A DNA stretch of 64,000 nt, taken from positions 36,386,776 through 36,450,775 of the forward strand of contig NC_064536.1 of the NCBI RefSeq assembly GCF_023856365.1, in the 5' to 3' direction. The notes beneath the pieces are model-generated. The model did not search any database, was not told where the DNA came from, and was given only the letters and a program-made list of their open reading frames with translations. The position numbers and the translations under genes were made by a program. Positions 10,248-20,829 of the stretch are shown here, in pieces (position 1 is the first letter of the stretch; each line of letters opens with the position of its first letter). The DNA is from Brienomyrus brachyistius. Taxonomy: Eukaryota; Chordata; Actinopteri; Osteoglossiformes; Mormyridae.

Positions 10248-10739
10248 TGCATTAAAAGCAGTATTTTATTGCATCAATCAGAAGCGCATTTTACTGAGGG
10301 ATAAAACATCCTTTCAGTGTGAATCTGTGACAGACTCCTTAAGCAAAAACACAAAAACTTGTGATACGACTGTAAACATCTCTGTATTAAAACAGTTCTG
10401 TGTTATTCTAAGTCTCACAGTCATAATTGTACATACACATACATATCTATATGCCTGTGGTATATTTAATAAAACTGTTTGTGCGATTAAAGACAGAATC
10501 ACAGGTAATATAACACTTGGAGTTGATAAATATCACAAACACTGGAAAAAAACAATGAAATAAAAAATTAATTGGTACATACAAATGAATACGAGCCTGA
10601 AAAACATTTTGTTGGAGTAACAGATTTTTAAGTTTTAGGAAATCAAATATTAGACAAGAAAAAATGAATTGGGAAATACTCAGTACAGCCTGATGTTCAC
10701 TGATGACAACAGAAAATATTGATTCTGAAGCCTGTAAGT
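10248..10739. other. No gene seen
   Basis: AT-rich. On the minus strand this continues from the receptor-flank copy at 10740-11013 and may hold a decayed counterpart of the receptor leader region, but I see no intact leader exon. Confidence 0.4.
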
Positions 10740-11013
10740 TAAAAGTCTGAACTAAATGACGTCTCACACTTACAGCTGTGCTCTGGTATAAACCGGACAT
10801 TAAAGCAGGAGCAGTTTACACTGAACTGCCTGCTGGTCCATTAATGCTGGACTCTGTTCACCACAGAGATTCACACTAAATACAGAAATAAACAGCAGGT
10901 CACAGAGGAAGTGAGTGAACAGCACAGCACAGCACTGACAGTTTAGCATAACACAATAACTGCTAACTTAGGATCTCTGAACACAATCTCTGTGGGTCCA
11001 GTGGACTCTCTCG
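10740..11013 (-). repeat. Duplicated 5' flank of the Ig receptor gene (inverted copy)
   Basis: The minus strand here matches plus 26038-26305, just upstream of the receptor leader exon. Shared blocks include GAGAGTCCACTGGACCCACA, CACTCACTTCCTCTG, TATTTCTGTATTTAGTGTG and TTTAATGTCCGGTTTATACC. The two copies diverge downstream. It is probably the promoter/5'UTR region of a paralogous receptor whose coding part is lost or lies elsewhere. A third partial copy is at 11697-11783 (plus). Confidence 0.7.
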
Positions 11014-11690
11014 TACCCGTGTTTGTGGGGTTCTGGGGGCGGGCTGGTCCATGGGGCTGTGGATACAGGGAGGTTTGTGCCTGAGAAAGTTCCGGTCTGT
11101 TTAAATGAGATGAAAGAGTATAATGCAGATTACAGCTCTGTTCATTCCACAGAGCCTACAGCCTCTGATGTAAAATCTCTGATACTCAGACAATCACAGG
11201 CTTCTCTAAATAAGGAAACCCCACCTCTGGCCCTCTGCTTAGAAACTAACCAGGGCCTTTTAAATCATCTGCTTACTGATTTAGGAGCAAACTGTGGCCT
11301 GTGTCTCTGGTGCACTGTCAGGTCTCTCTGTGACTGAGGTTAATAACGGCTGATGGAAAGTCTGTCACGCACTGGTGGTGTTTCAATAGCTTCACTCTGA
11401 ACGTCTGCAGGGTGCGGTTGTGGGTCTTGCTTCCATGGTGACGATGGGGCCACAGGTCTCTGGGTCAAAGTTACACTAAAATGTCTGCTCTCTCCTCTGT
11501 AGCTGTAATAAAACAAACAGGATCTTCACATGAATCCCAGAGGAGCTGATATCTGTAAGCAGGACACCAGTAAAGCTCTCTGAGCACCTAAGTTCTGAAC
11601 TACAGAGTCCCCAGGATACAAATGAGATCTGATCCCTAAGTCTGTCATTAAGTACAATTTGTAGGTAAGCTGGAGTAACACAAGCCATAA
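11014..11690. other. Unassigned sequence next to the receptor-flank copy
   Basis: A 104-codon plus frame at 11023-11337 has no recognisable domain. By position this is upstream of a receptor-type promoter read on the minus strand, so it may be old regulatory DNA. Confidence 0.35.
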
Positions 11691-11696
11691 TAATAC

Positions 11697-11783
11697 AGTA
11701 ATAATAAATTCATTCACTTCCTCTGTCACCTGCTGCTTATTTCTGTATTTAGTGTGAATCTCTGTGGTGAACAGAGTCCAGCT
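11697..11783 (+). repeat. Third partial copy of the receptor 5' flank
   Basis: Plus-strand segment containing ATTTCTGTATTTAGTGTGAA and GTGAACAGAGTCCAG, as in 26141-26201 and (inverted) 10845-10910. It is truncated on both sides. Confidence 0.6.
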
Positions 11784-11818
11784 GCCCCGACAACCCGGAA
11801 TCAGATAAACTGAGGAAA

Positions 11819-11881
11819 ATGGATAGATGGATGGATAGATTAATCGATGGATGGATGGATAGACGTAAGGATGGATGGATG
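11819..11881. repeat. (GGAT)n-type microsatellite
   Basis: Imperfect GGATAGAT/GGATGGAT array of about 60 bp. Confidence 0.85.
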
Positions 11882-12866
11882 TGTACCTTTGACCAATAAG
11901 GACATAGCAGCATTCCAGCACAGTAATAGGAATGGACAGAGTGCACAGACTGCATGATTATAGAGCTGCCATCTGCATATTACAGGATCATCCTGTATTT
12001 AAAAATAAAATGCTCTGTTCTGCTTTGAACCATCGTTCCCCCCCCCCCACCCTGGCAATTTGTTTTCCATCAGGGAACTGGGAGGGTAAGGGAGGTGCCC
12101 CCTTCATTTCTTCAGATTGAAAGTAACAGTGGAATATTATTAGGATTCCAACTGACCAATTAGAAGAAACGAGAGAAACTGACCAATCAGATCATTTACA
12201 AATATTTATACAGCAGAAACATTTATGTAAAGTTACACATATTGGAGAAATCATGGTCAGTCAGGCCCTGGACCAATTGGGGTTTGGGGTCTTACTCAGG
12301 AGCCTAATGTTGAGATCAGTCTGTCGACTATGGGACATGAACTGACAACCTTCCGATGTTGGTTCAGTTTCCTCAGGCTCCCGTTTGTGCATGTGGTCAG
12401 GGGCTCCCTCATGTTTCTCACGTCAGCAGGACATTTCCAGAGCACAGTCTGGAAGGAAAAGCTCCATACAAACATTGAGAGACCCTGAGCCTTATTCAGA
12501 ACTGGATCAGAACCATCATGTGATTCTCTGTAAGATCGTTGTTTGGGGTAGCGGTCTCTCACTCTCTATCAGAGTGTTAAATCTGCCTCTTGAGGACCAC
12601 AGAAGGCTGTTAATTATCTTTCAGAGCCACTTCCTTCCTAAGGCTAAAATACCCCCCCCCAACAATCCCCCCTGACTGACTGGGTGCAGTAGCCAGTATC
12701 TGTAGGCTGTTTGTACCAGTGCACAGGAAGTCAGGCTCCATTTTAAGGCTCCAGGCCCAGATTCTCCCTGCGCTCTGGGAGAAGCTTTTCAGATGCACCG
12801 CTGAGGTCATCCCCTGTATCTGGCTATATAAGCAAAATATACATGATAGGGAGGTTTTTATTAAAT
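11882..12866. other. No gene seen; possible SINE relic near 12275-12380
   Basis: Contains homopolymeric C runs (near 12040 and 12652). A weak minus-strand resemblance to the tRNA-derived SINE seen at 60066 lies around 12290-12380 (GGTCTTACTCAGGAG, CAACCTTCCGATG). No coding signal. Confidence 0.4.
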
Positions 12867-13209
12867 CCATCCACCCATTTTCCAAACCGCTTATCCTACT
12901 GGGTCGCGGTGAGTCCGGAGCCTATCCCGGAAGCAATGGGCACGAGGCAGGGAACAACCCAGGATGGGGGGCCAGCCCCTCGCAGGGCACACTCACACAC
13001 CATTCACACAAACATGCACACTTACGGGAAATTTAGCAACTCCAATTAGCCTCAGCATGTCTTTGGACTGTGGGGGGAAACCGGAGAACGCGGAGGAAAC
13101 CCCACGACGACATGGGGAGAACATGCAAATTCCACATACCTGTGACCCAGGCGGGGACTCGAACCTGGGACCCAGAGGTGTGAGGCAACAGTGCTAACCA
13201 CTGCCGCCC
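12867..13209 (-). mobile_element. tRNA-derived SINE (family A), nearly full length
   Basis: The minus-strand head GGCGGCAGTGGTTAGCAC followed by GGTTCGAGTCCC resembles pol III A and B boxes of a tRNA. The body carries GTTTGCATGTTCTCCCCATG and the tail ends GGATAAGCGGTTTGG with GGATGG repeats. Other copies: 29014-29660, 44193-44537, 58699-58830, 58996-59130 and a tail piece at 22118-22177. Confidence 0.88.
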
Positions 13210-13227
13210 CCAATTTGTTTATTTAGC

Positions 13228-13352
13228 AGAAGCTTTAATCCAAAGCAAAGTGCATTTGCAGTTAGTGTTAAGGGCCTTGCTCAGGGGCCCCATGGTGACA
13301 TCACTGTGCTGAGGGACTTTCCGATGACAGGCACAGCGTCCGAACCTACTGA
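13228..13352 (-). mobile_element. Decayed SINE family B relic
   Basis: On the plus strand TTAAGGGCCTTGCTCAGG and CCGATGACAGGCACAG mirror the central and head parts of the SINE at 38921-39138 (minus). Both ends are degraded. Confidence 0.5.
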
Positions 13353-13700
13353 CCTACACAGGGTACTCTAAAATCAGCCCGAAGATCACACCCTGGGGGG
13401 GAGAGAGCCTGCATTTGACCTCTGGAGCCCGCAGGCTACCCTCAGCCACTGCCCCCCCTCCACTATCCGCTAAGCCACAGGTCACATGGTCCAGTTTGCT
13501 GCCGCCTGCAGAGACAGTCCCGCAGAAATACAGCAGTGTATAGAGATGGGATTGGTTCCAGGCTCCCTGTGACCCAGCACCGGCTAAGAGGGTTTGGAAG
13601 ATAGGCGGGTGGAGAGAACTCGGTACCAAGGATTTTTAAAGATCACCCACAACCAGCAGCAGTGGCCGAAGAGCAGGAGAGGCGAGGGTGCTGTGATAAA
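13353..13700. other. No gene seen
   Basis: GC-richer spacer before the minisatellite. The frames on the minus strand here have no motif. Confidence 0.4.
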
Positions 13701-13706
13701 CCAGCA

Positions 13707-14318
13707 GGGGGCGTGAGGGAGGCGCCGTGTCACAATGGACGCAGAAAGGTCCACATGTGCAGGCCGTACAAACACTGATGGGGCTGTGGGGGGCGTGAGG
13801 GAGGCGCCATGTCACAGTGGACACAGAAAGGTCCACATGTGCAGGCCGTACAAACACTGATGGGGCTGTGGGGGGGCGTGAGGGAGGCGCCGTGTCACAA
13901 TGGACACAGAAAGGTCCACATGTGCAGGCCGTACAAACACTGATGGGGCTGTGAGGGAGGCTCCGTGTCACAGTGGACACAGAAAGGTCCACATGTACAG
14001 GCCGTACAAACACTGATGGGGCTGTGGGGGGGCGTGAGGGAGGCGCCGTGTCACAGTGGACACAGAAAGGTCCACGTGTGCAGGCCGTACAAACACTGAT
14101 GGGGCTGTGGGGGGGCGTGAGGGAGGCTCCGTGTCACAGTGGACACAGAAAGGTCCACATGTGCAGGCCGTACAAACACTGATGGGGCGGTGGGGGGGGC
14201 GTGAGGGAGGCGCCGTGTCACAGTGGACACAGAAAGGTCCACGTGTGCAGGCCATACAAACACTGATGGGGCTGTGGGGGGGCGTGAGGGGGGCGCTGTG
14301 TCACAGTGGACACAGAAA
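13707..14318. repeat. Minisatellite, unit about 83 bp, 7-8 copies
   Basis: Tandem array of a unit containing GTGTCACAGTGGACACAG, AAAGGTCCACATGTGCAGGC and CAAACACTGATGGGGCTGTG. Neighbouring units differ by single bases and by the length of a G run, and one unit (near 13950) is shortened. Long frames over it on both strands are by-products of the repeat. Confidence 0.92.
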
Positions 14319-14816
14319 ATTGTGTTGAAAGTGAAAGCTGCCAAACTCTGACCTCCCCCCTTCAGCAGAGGTTGCATTTTGAGTCCTGTGCCCTTTTCAC
14401 CAAGAAGGTCACAGCAGAAACACAGAGACTGAATGCTTAGCATTTAGCAAAGCAGACAGTGTGTATCCATGTGTGCAAATAAAGCTGCTGCACTCCTGTG
14501 TGCGAGTGGGAGTGTCCAGCTTTTCGGTCCACAGTCCTGTGGGGGGCGCTGTTGCACGTTGGTCATTCAGCTCAGCCATCTGTTACTTCCCCGACCCTCA
14601 GCTGCTTCCTCTGCTCCCGCCCACGGTGCCTCTGGATGGCCCTCCAGATCTGGCAGAGGACTCCCCCTCTGCTCCACCCAGACCCCCCATAGGCCACAGA
14701 TGTAGGATTATAACAGTCTGCACTGGGGATCAGCCTGCTGAGACACACTCACACAGCACAGACCCACACACACACTCACAGCTCCTCAGCACAGACACAC
14801 ACAGTGGGAACATGGA
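14319..14816. other. No gene confirmed
   Basis: Between the minisatellite and the exon candidate. A 140-codon plus frame at 14461-14883 lacks motifs and overlaps the exon candidate on the other strand, so it is not accepted. CACACA-rich near 14740-14800. Confidence 0.4.
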
Positions 14817-14897
14817 TCACCGTAGCCGTAGAAACCGCAGGTCCTCCTTGGTGATGTCGTTGAGGATGTCTTTCAGAGTGTAGTCCTCCATCACAAA
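14817..14897 (-). CDS. Candidate small exon encoding an EDYTLKDIL... segment
   Basis: On the minus strand an acceptor-like ATATATCTGCAG (AG at 14899-14898) precedes 81 nt that read as 26 codons and a TGA. The peptide (FVMEDYTLKDILNDI, then TKEDLRFLRLR) looks like real protein: charged/aliphatic spacing of an amphipathic helix, unlike the surrounding low-complexity frames. An ATG at 14891-14889 in good Kozak context (G at -3 and +4) could instead be a start codon, with a GT just before the TGA as a weak donor. A plausible first, non-coding exon with donor CTG|GTAAAT (GT at 15541-15540) lies in the CpG-rich block upstream. I do not recognise the protein. It could be a terminal exon, a first coding exon or a relic. 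Confidence 0.4.
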   Translation of the reverse strand, partial: FVMEDYTLKDILNDITKEDLRFLRLR

Positions 14898-14999
14898 CTG
14901 CAGATATATTGTTACCTAGTACATTGGGCGGAGCTTAATTCTCCGCTTCTGACGTCATAAGAGGAAGTGGCGTATCCTTGATTCTGATTGGTCGAGAGT

Positions 15000-15150
15000 T
15001 TATGCCCATATAAGGTATCAATACATGCTCATGCCACGTTTTGCCGATAGGGGGCGATATGGTTTTGGGAGATTGCCGTTATGTCCATATATGGTATCAA
15101 TACATGCTTATGCCACGTGTTGCCGATAGGGGGGTTTGGGAGATTAAACT
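15000..15150. repeat. Two-copy tandem duplication (about 80 bp unit)
   Basis: Two adjacent copies share GGTATCAATACATGCT, ATGCCACGT and TTGCCGATAGGGGG. A CRE-like TGACGTCA lies just upstream at about 14950, inside a stretch with a short GCGGAG/CTCCGC inverted repeat. Confidence 0.75.
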
Positions 15151-15599
15151 TTAATAGAATAAAAATACATTACATGTATTTTATCAATGTGGTTTTTTTT
15201 ATTACGTTTTTAAGGAATAATAAAACATAGAGCAGGATAATGGCAAGCTAGCGCATACACGTTCAGCGGGGGCGTCCGCCCGGCCCCGTGTTGTTAGTAA
15301 GCGCCGCGGCGTATTTTAAAGGAAAGCACCCAAATGTTTTAAAGAAGAAAGCACCAAAAGAAGAAAACCCTTAGGGTTATTTTAAAAATAAAAGCAGTGT
15401 GAATTTAAACAAACATGCCCGAAAGAAGCAGCAGAAGAGCAAATTTAAACAAGCGAAACCAACAAACATACACCCCGTCGTTTTAAAAGAAGCGAGCACT
15501 CATTACATTTAACCAACACGAAAGACTTTAGTTATATTTACCAGGTTGAAGAAAGCATGCAAGCGGCAAACTTTTAGAAGAAATAGGACGAAACGATCC

Positions 15600-15930
15600 C
15601 GGAGCACTACCACATGCGACTTGTCTGTTTGAACAACGCGGGGCGGAATGGCCGATCGCTAGTCCGGCGCTTGGCGCATGCGCACCCACGCTGACGCCCC
15701 TTTCAAAATGTCGACGCCGGCGGAGCGCCTGTTTTAGCAAATAAAACCCCTATAGCCGTAATGTTTTTAAGGAATGAAGCACTTTTCTGCCAATGTGAAT
15801 AATAAAGTAAAGCGGTCTGAGCATTTTCGATAGCAATAATCAAGGAATAACGCAGTTATTTCTTGTTTAAACGAACGCATGCGCTCTCTCTCTCTCTCTC
15901 TGGCTCGCTCCGATCTAGCGCATGCGCGTA
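15600..15930. promoter_or_regulatory. CpG-rich promoter-like block with three NRF1-type palindromes
   Basis: CpG-dense sequence with GCGCATGCGC-type sites at 15674-15684 and 15918-15928 and a close variant ACGCATGCGC at 15875-15884. These match the palindromic consensus known for NRF1. No obvious TATA box. It lies between an uncharacterised plus-strand ORF (16357) and a minus-strand donor/exon candidate (15542, 14897), so it could be a bidirectional promoter. Function is inferred from base composition and motifs only. Confidence 0.55.
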
Positions 15931-16356
15931 GATCCACGCTGCATTTCCTTTATTGAGCCTGCTCCTTGCGTCAAGCAACTGTCAAATGGCGAGCAATTGT
16001 CAAATTGTCTCATACAGACAGTGCCAGCCATGAGTTTGATGACACCAGCGACGCTCCATAACCGTGACTTAGTGCTGCTAAACCCAACATGGGCACCCCG
16101 CAAGCCGTGGAGGCAACGCAAGCATGGTGCTCTGTGCAGCATATTCTCGCATAAAGAATGTATCTGTATAAAACTCGAGAAAAAGTTTGAACAAAGTGAG
16201 TTCGACGGGGGGATCATTAGCCCCTCCCCATTTGTGGCAGTAGCAACCAATAAGATGAGAGAAGGCTGTACTTAACCATGGTGAAAAACGTATTAATACC
16301 CATCGCGCCTGTGAGCCAGCACTCAAAGACAACGAGACACACCTCCCCAGCTTGCA

Positions 16357-17010
16357 ATGGCGTGCAAACAGACAACTTCGACTATCCCGCCATCTCCTGA
16401 AACGATCACGCTGCCACTGATAGACGAGAATACTTTTGGACTGCTGCTGAACAACGCTGAAACCCGCCCTCGGCGGCCACCGATACCGCAATCGACTTTT
16501 GGGCTGCGATTTGACAACTCACCAGAGCCTTTTGACCTTCAGCAGGCCGCATCATGGGGGCCGTATGGCGACCCGTGCATTTCATCGGCACCCCCTTCGA
16601 GCCCAACATGGGCGCAATGGCCGTCATCGATGGTTGAGGCTGCAGCGGCGACCCCTCATGTATTCTTGGGAACACCACGGTCCCCGTCACCGACGATCGA
16701 CGAACTCTGCGAGCGTTTTGCTGCGCTGTCATTGTCTGAAGATGTTGTGGATGGGAGCATCACTGACTCGGCCATGAAAATTATCAAAGGGGCACTTGCC
16801 TGCATTCTGGATCATGTGATCGAGGAGGACTTGAAGGAGGACTGTGTAGGTTGCTCTGTGATGCATCCTAGCCAGCGTCGGCACACGTGCCTGTATGACC
16901 CCGAGCCATTTTACTTCTTTCACAATTTTGAAAAGTTGGTCAAAAAGCTGTATAGACCATGGTTTAAACACATCATCACGAAAGCAGTTTATCTTCTGTG
17001 GTTTGGTTGA
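16357..17010 (+). CDS. Uncharacterised 217-aa protein with a Cys/His motif
   Basis: One uninterrupted frame starting at an ATG in good context (G at -3, G at +4), about 430 bp downstream of the last NRF1-type site. Residues 1-115 are rich in Pro, Thr and Ser and look disordered, with two similar segments (ENTFGLLLNN and QSTFGLRFDN). Residues 120-165 are likely helical. A compact Cys/His motif follows with C-x2-C-x3-H-P-S-Q-x3-H-x-C (CVGCSVMHPSQRRHTC), which could bind zinc. The C-terminus is aromatic and basic. Composition and the well-spaced motif argue for a genuine protein rather than chance. I do not recognise the family. It could be a single-exon host gene, or an accessory or regulatory gene of a mobile element; no transposase or polymerase is adjacent. 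Confidence 0.6.
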   Translation: MACKQTTSTIPPSPETITLPLIDENTFGLLLNNAETRPRRPPIPQSTFGLRFDNSPEPFDLQQAASWGPYGDPCISSAPPSSPTWAQWPSSMVEAAAATPHVFLGTPRSPSPTIDELCERFAALSLSEDVVDGSITDSAMKIIKGALACILDHVIEEDLKEDCVGCSVMHPSQRRHTCLYDPEPFYFFHNFEKLVKKLYRPWFKHIITKAVYLLWFG

Positions 17011-17869
17011 AGCATTCGAGCTGCCTTAGTCATTGTCATACCATGATTTATGACCAGGTCTATAACCATTGCTCTGATCTTGTGGGATCTCAGATGTGGT
17101 GCTTGTCCCCTGACATTCCTATGAGCACCATGTCTCCCTGGTCCTGCTTGACCACTTGCCTGCTCCATGTCGCTGTGGATTCCACTTATTTAAAACTTAT
17201 ATCACAAGGTGAAATCAATCATCAAGGAATTGGTGTCAGTGGATCTCGTTATGCTGATACTTTTCTGATGTTAACCTAGGACATTGTTCCTCAGATTTCA
17301 CTATGCTTTAAGTGTGACGTAACAGTTCCTTATCATTTAGAGTAGTTGTATCCTTTGCTAGTTAAATCACTGTAATGAAATGAGCAGACAGTAATCTCAA
17401 ATGCAATGTGTGACTTTTATTTTGAAATGCAGATACTTTGGTGTTAAGTTGTTATAATCTGAACATGTGATTTTGGGTCAACAAATGAATGATCTTTGTT
17501 TTATGTGTATTGTGTCCAATTGAAAAATGTGCATTTTGATCATCAGCTGTGTGTTTTGTGACTAGTGTTTTGAAAAAATACATCAAGGTTCTGTATCTAG
17601 TGAAAAAGTGATTGTAAGAAACTGGAAAGATATGGTCCACCCATTTTGTACCAGCCATATGGGTTTGCAATTTGGAAAGAGGTGGATATACAGTGATTAA
17701 CACTGTATACGTGATGTCAATGGAACATTATAAGAGTTAATGCAGATTAACACTGTAAAAACATCACTCACTGCACTCTGTAAAGTGTTAAATGCGACAC
17801 CGATTGGTGTGGACACCTGTAAACACCATGCAGTGTTAATTTAACACTGGCACATTTGCTGTGTAGGAT
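17011..17869. other. Downstream region of the 217-aa ORF; no further gene seen
   Basis: AT-rich, possibly 3' untranslated DNA of the ORF. Contains a run of AACACTG/CAGTGTT motifs at 17740-17850, in both orientations. Confidence 0.4.
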
Positions 17870-18660
17870 TGTGGTAGAAAAATTTTGAATATAACACTTA
17901 GAATAAAAGTCGGACCTCTCAGTTTGATGAGGTAAAGGAAAATCTCTTTTATTTCAGCAATCTCAGCAAAGCGCTCTCATCACACTCTGGCATTCGGTAC
18001 CAAGATCTTTTTGAGCTCTCCGAGCAACCAGTTGATATACCATAACTCCCACTTCACAGTAAGGGTGTCTAAATCCTGATTGGTCACAACACACCAATGA
18101 ACCAAGCTTAAACGTATAACAAACACAATTCTCGAATTCTATTGGTTCACCTTGGTGGCAAGGTAAAGTCCACCCATTCTGCTCAGTCTACCAGAACATG
18201 TCTCGACTGCTAGGCTCCTACTGGAGATATGAATATAGATATTGATTACATGACATTGAATCACTGTAAATACTCAGTTGTCCTTTGATTAACATATTGA
18301 CGTATTGTCATTGAATCACTGCCAATACATGGTTAACATATGATTAGTATGATTAACAATTACTTATACATTTGCACTACCGCATAGCTTGCTATATATT
18401 GTTTGCCACAACTATTCTATAAAGCTATAACTCGCTGTGCACCAGTTGGGGCAGCTTCGAATCTCTTCCTGCAGGTGGTTTCTCCCCCCCTTTGTTCCGC
18501 TGTCTGCCTCTCCAAGGCCCGAGCTTTCCTCAGGGTCTGCGGAACTTACTGCAGGCAGCTATCTCGAAGCGAGGTCACACAGTATTCAAAACAATCTCTT
18601 CTTGCCTAAGGCCTAAAGACACACACAGACCCAATATGCCAACCTCCCGGGCCTACCGAT
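17870..18660 (-). repeat. Possible LTR-like sequence
   Basis: The minus strand shows a promoter-to-polyA layout: CCAAT-like boxes, a TATA-like stretch near 18040, then GAAATAAAAG near 17953 and a second AATAAA-like site. It could be a retroviral LTR, perhaps of the decayed retrovirus at 22.4-25 kb that has the same orientation. No second copy is in the window, so this is weak. Confidence 0.25.
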
Positions 18661-19169
18661 GTCCAATTTTAATTCCACAGGATCACACACACACACACAC
18701 ACACAAGGCAATTTAGAATACGAGGCAAAGGAAGACCAGCATTCCAACTCGTATGGCTCAGAGAGAGAAGGGCCTGTGTTAATATTTGCCTATTGTGTGT
18801 GTCTGGCCTAAGTCTTAACTATGTGCCAACATAGTATAAATACCTACATTTTATGTATTTAAAAAATACATAAAAGTATTAAAACCTTTTAATGGTTTTA
18901 ATACTTTTGTTACTTTCACAAAGGTAACTCAGATATTATTAGCTATTCTATCTTTCTCACCTAAAGAAATATATAAGATATTTGACGACGTAAACTCCCT
19001 TTCATTCACTTCTTAATCAAACCTATGTTGTTCTTCAGATTTTTGCTATAGAGCTGCTACAGACCAGGTGAGAGTTATGTTCACAGGACAAACGTTCTAA
19101 CCCAGGTTAAGTAGTTATACTTTAATGAATTCCACTTCTATCCTGGAACTAAATCTTCCAGTAACTCGA
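18661..19169. repeat. Short (CA)n tract, otherwise nothing seen
   Basis: A (CA)n run at 18685-18705. The rest is AT-rich without recognisable structure. Confidence 0.6.
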
Positions 19170-19498
19170 GGCACCAATGACTCGGTCTGCTGTCCTAGCT
19201 GTCCGTCGCAGTCTATTCCTGTCCTGTTCGGTGGCTGCTCCAAACCTGACTGTGATGGAGGAGCTCAGGTCGGACTCTGACTGCTGAATAAAACTGGATC
19301 AGCGGTTCCTGTGGGAGATCGTACTTCCTCAGTTGTCACAGGAAGTACGTCTTCTGCTGGGCCTTCTTGAGGAGGAGGAGATGTTGCTCTCCCACTTCAA
19401 GTCTTGAGAAATGATAGTTCCCAGGAACTTGAAGGTCTCCACAGGGGACACAAGGTTGCTGTGTATGGCGAGGGGGACCAGTACTGAGGGGTGTTTCC
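19170..19498 (-). mobile_element. 3' fragment of a second LINE (RT C-terminal region)
   Basis: The minus strand reads VETFKFLGTIISQDLKWESN followed by degraded text, the usual region after the RT domain of fish LINEs. It joins abruptly near 19498 to the CR1-like LINE copy B, so two different LINEs are fused in one frame here. Confidence 0.7.
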
Positions 19499-20019
19499 TA
19501 AAGTCCACTGCTCTATAACAAACACCGACAATTAGGCCATTTGAGTTTTTAAAATCTAGTTTTATCCATACAGCTTCTGTACTTTTATTTTTATCAGTGA
19601 GCTCCCTTGCCTGCAAGTTTTCTTTTACGTATACTGCAACACTACCTCCCTTCCTGCCCTATCTGGTCTCTACAGAACATGTAACCATCCATATTATATT
19701 CTTCTCCATCATTGTCACTCATCCATGTTTCTTATTCCTATAATATCACAAGAGTCTGATAGAATAAAAGGCTATAAATTATGAATTTTGTTTCTAATAC
19801 TCCTAGCATTTAAATACAGACTGCAAAGGGTAGGCCTTTTACAGTGTCCATTTTTAATATTAATTAGGGTTTTCCATCTCTCCCCACCTATATTCTTATC
19901 TAACCTCCCTGCGCCCCCAGTCCCTAGTTTAAACATTCCTCAACTACTCTAAACATACGCCTCCCCAATACACTGGTTCCCCTCTGGTTCAGATGCAACC
20001 CGTCCGGCTTGAACAGGTC

Positions 20020-20826
20020 CTACCTGTTCCAGAAAGTCTTCCAGTGCCCCATAAACCTAAACCACTCTTTCCTACACCACCATTTTAGCCACACATTTAA
20101 TCTCCTTATCTCAGCTAACTTAGCCTGTCTTGCATGTGGCACGGGGAGTATTTCAGAGAATACCCCTGTGGATGTTCTGCTTCTAAGCTTATCCGCGACT
20201 TCTATAAATTGATCCTGCAGAACAGCCCTCCTGCCCTTGCCTATGTCGTTGGTGCCAATATGCACCACGACCACTGGATCCACCCTGGCTGGGGCCAAAA
20301 GCCTGTCCACAGGATTCAGAAGGTCCCCTACCTGGGCACCAGGCAGGCAAGACACCGTACGGGACCCTCTCTCACGGGTGCACACATAACTATCTACACC
20401 TCTAATAACTGAATCCCCTACTACCACAACCTCCCTCTTCCTGGGGGGAGGGGGCTCCTCGGTGGCCAAGGACTCACCTGCCTCCCTAGTCTCTTCCAGC
20501 TCTAAAGCCGGAAGCACCTGAAAGCAGTTAGACACCGCCACTTCAGGTGATGCTGCTTCTGTGAACTGTGTACACCCTTTTCTGTGTCTATGACCTATGT
20601 TCACCCAGCTCTCTCAACCTGCCTGTTCATCATTCTCCCCCCTCCCCGCTTGTGGCGTACACACCATCTCTCTAAAACGTATATTAACTCTCTCCTTTAA
20701 CCCCTTGTTGTGTCGGATGAGAGTCAGTTGCTCCTCTAGGTCACGAACCTTGACCATGAGTGAGTCCACTAACTTACATCGCATAGCAGATGAAGTCCGA
20801 CTGGACACAAGCATCCAGAAGGGCAA
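20020..20826 (-). pseudogene. LINE ORF1 with SGNH/GDSL esterase-like domain, one in-frame TGA
   Basis: The first part (20826-20614, 70 codons) has a short coiled-coil-like segment (VKVRDLEEQLTLIRHNKGLK). It ends in a TGA that is followed in the same frame by 194 more codons (20604-20020). The second part carries VVGDSVIRG (nucleophile block) and HIGTNDIG, hallmarks of SGNH hydrolases, a domain known from ORF1 of CR1-group LINEs. The conserved esterase is thought to act on lipids or assist RNA-particle function; its role is unproven. The same TGA is present in copy C (60798-60800), so it predates both insertions or is tolerated. Confidence 0.8.
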
Positions 20827-20829
20827 ACA

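Noticed and set aside
13707..14318. CRISPR array
   Set aside because: Units are contiguous tandem repeats without unique spacers, and the DNA is from a vertebrate.
13636..14443. Long repetitive frames over the minisatellite on both strands
   Set aside because: Produced by an ~83-bp tandem unit; no conserved frame across units of different length.
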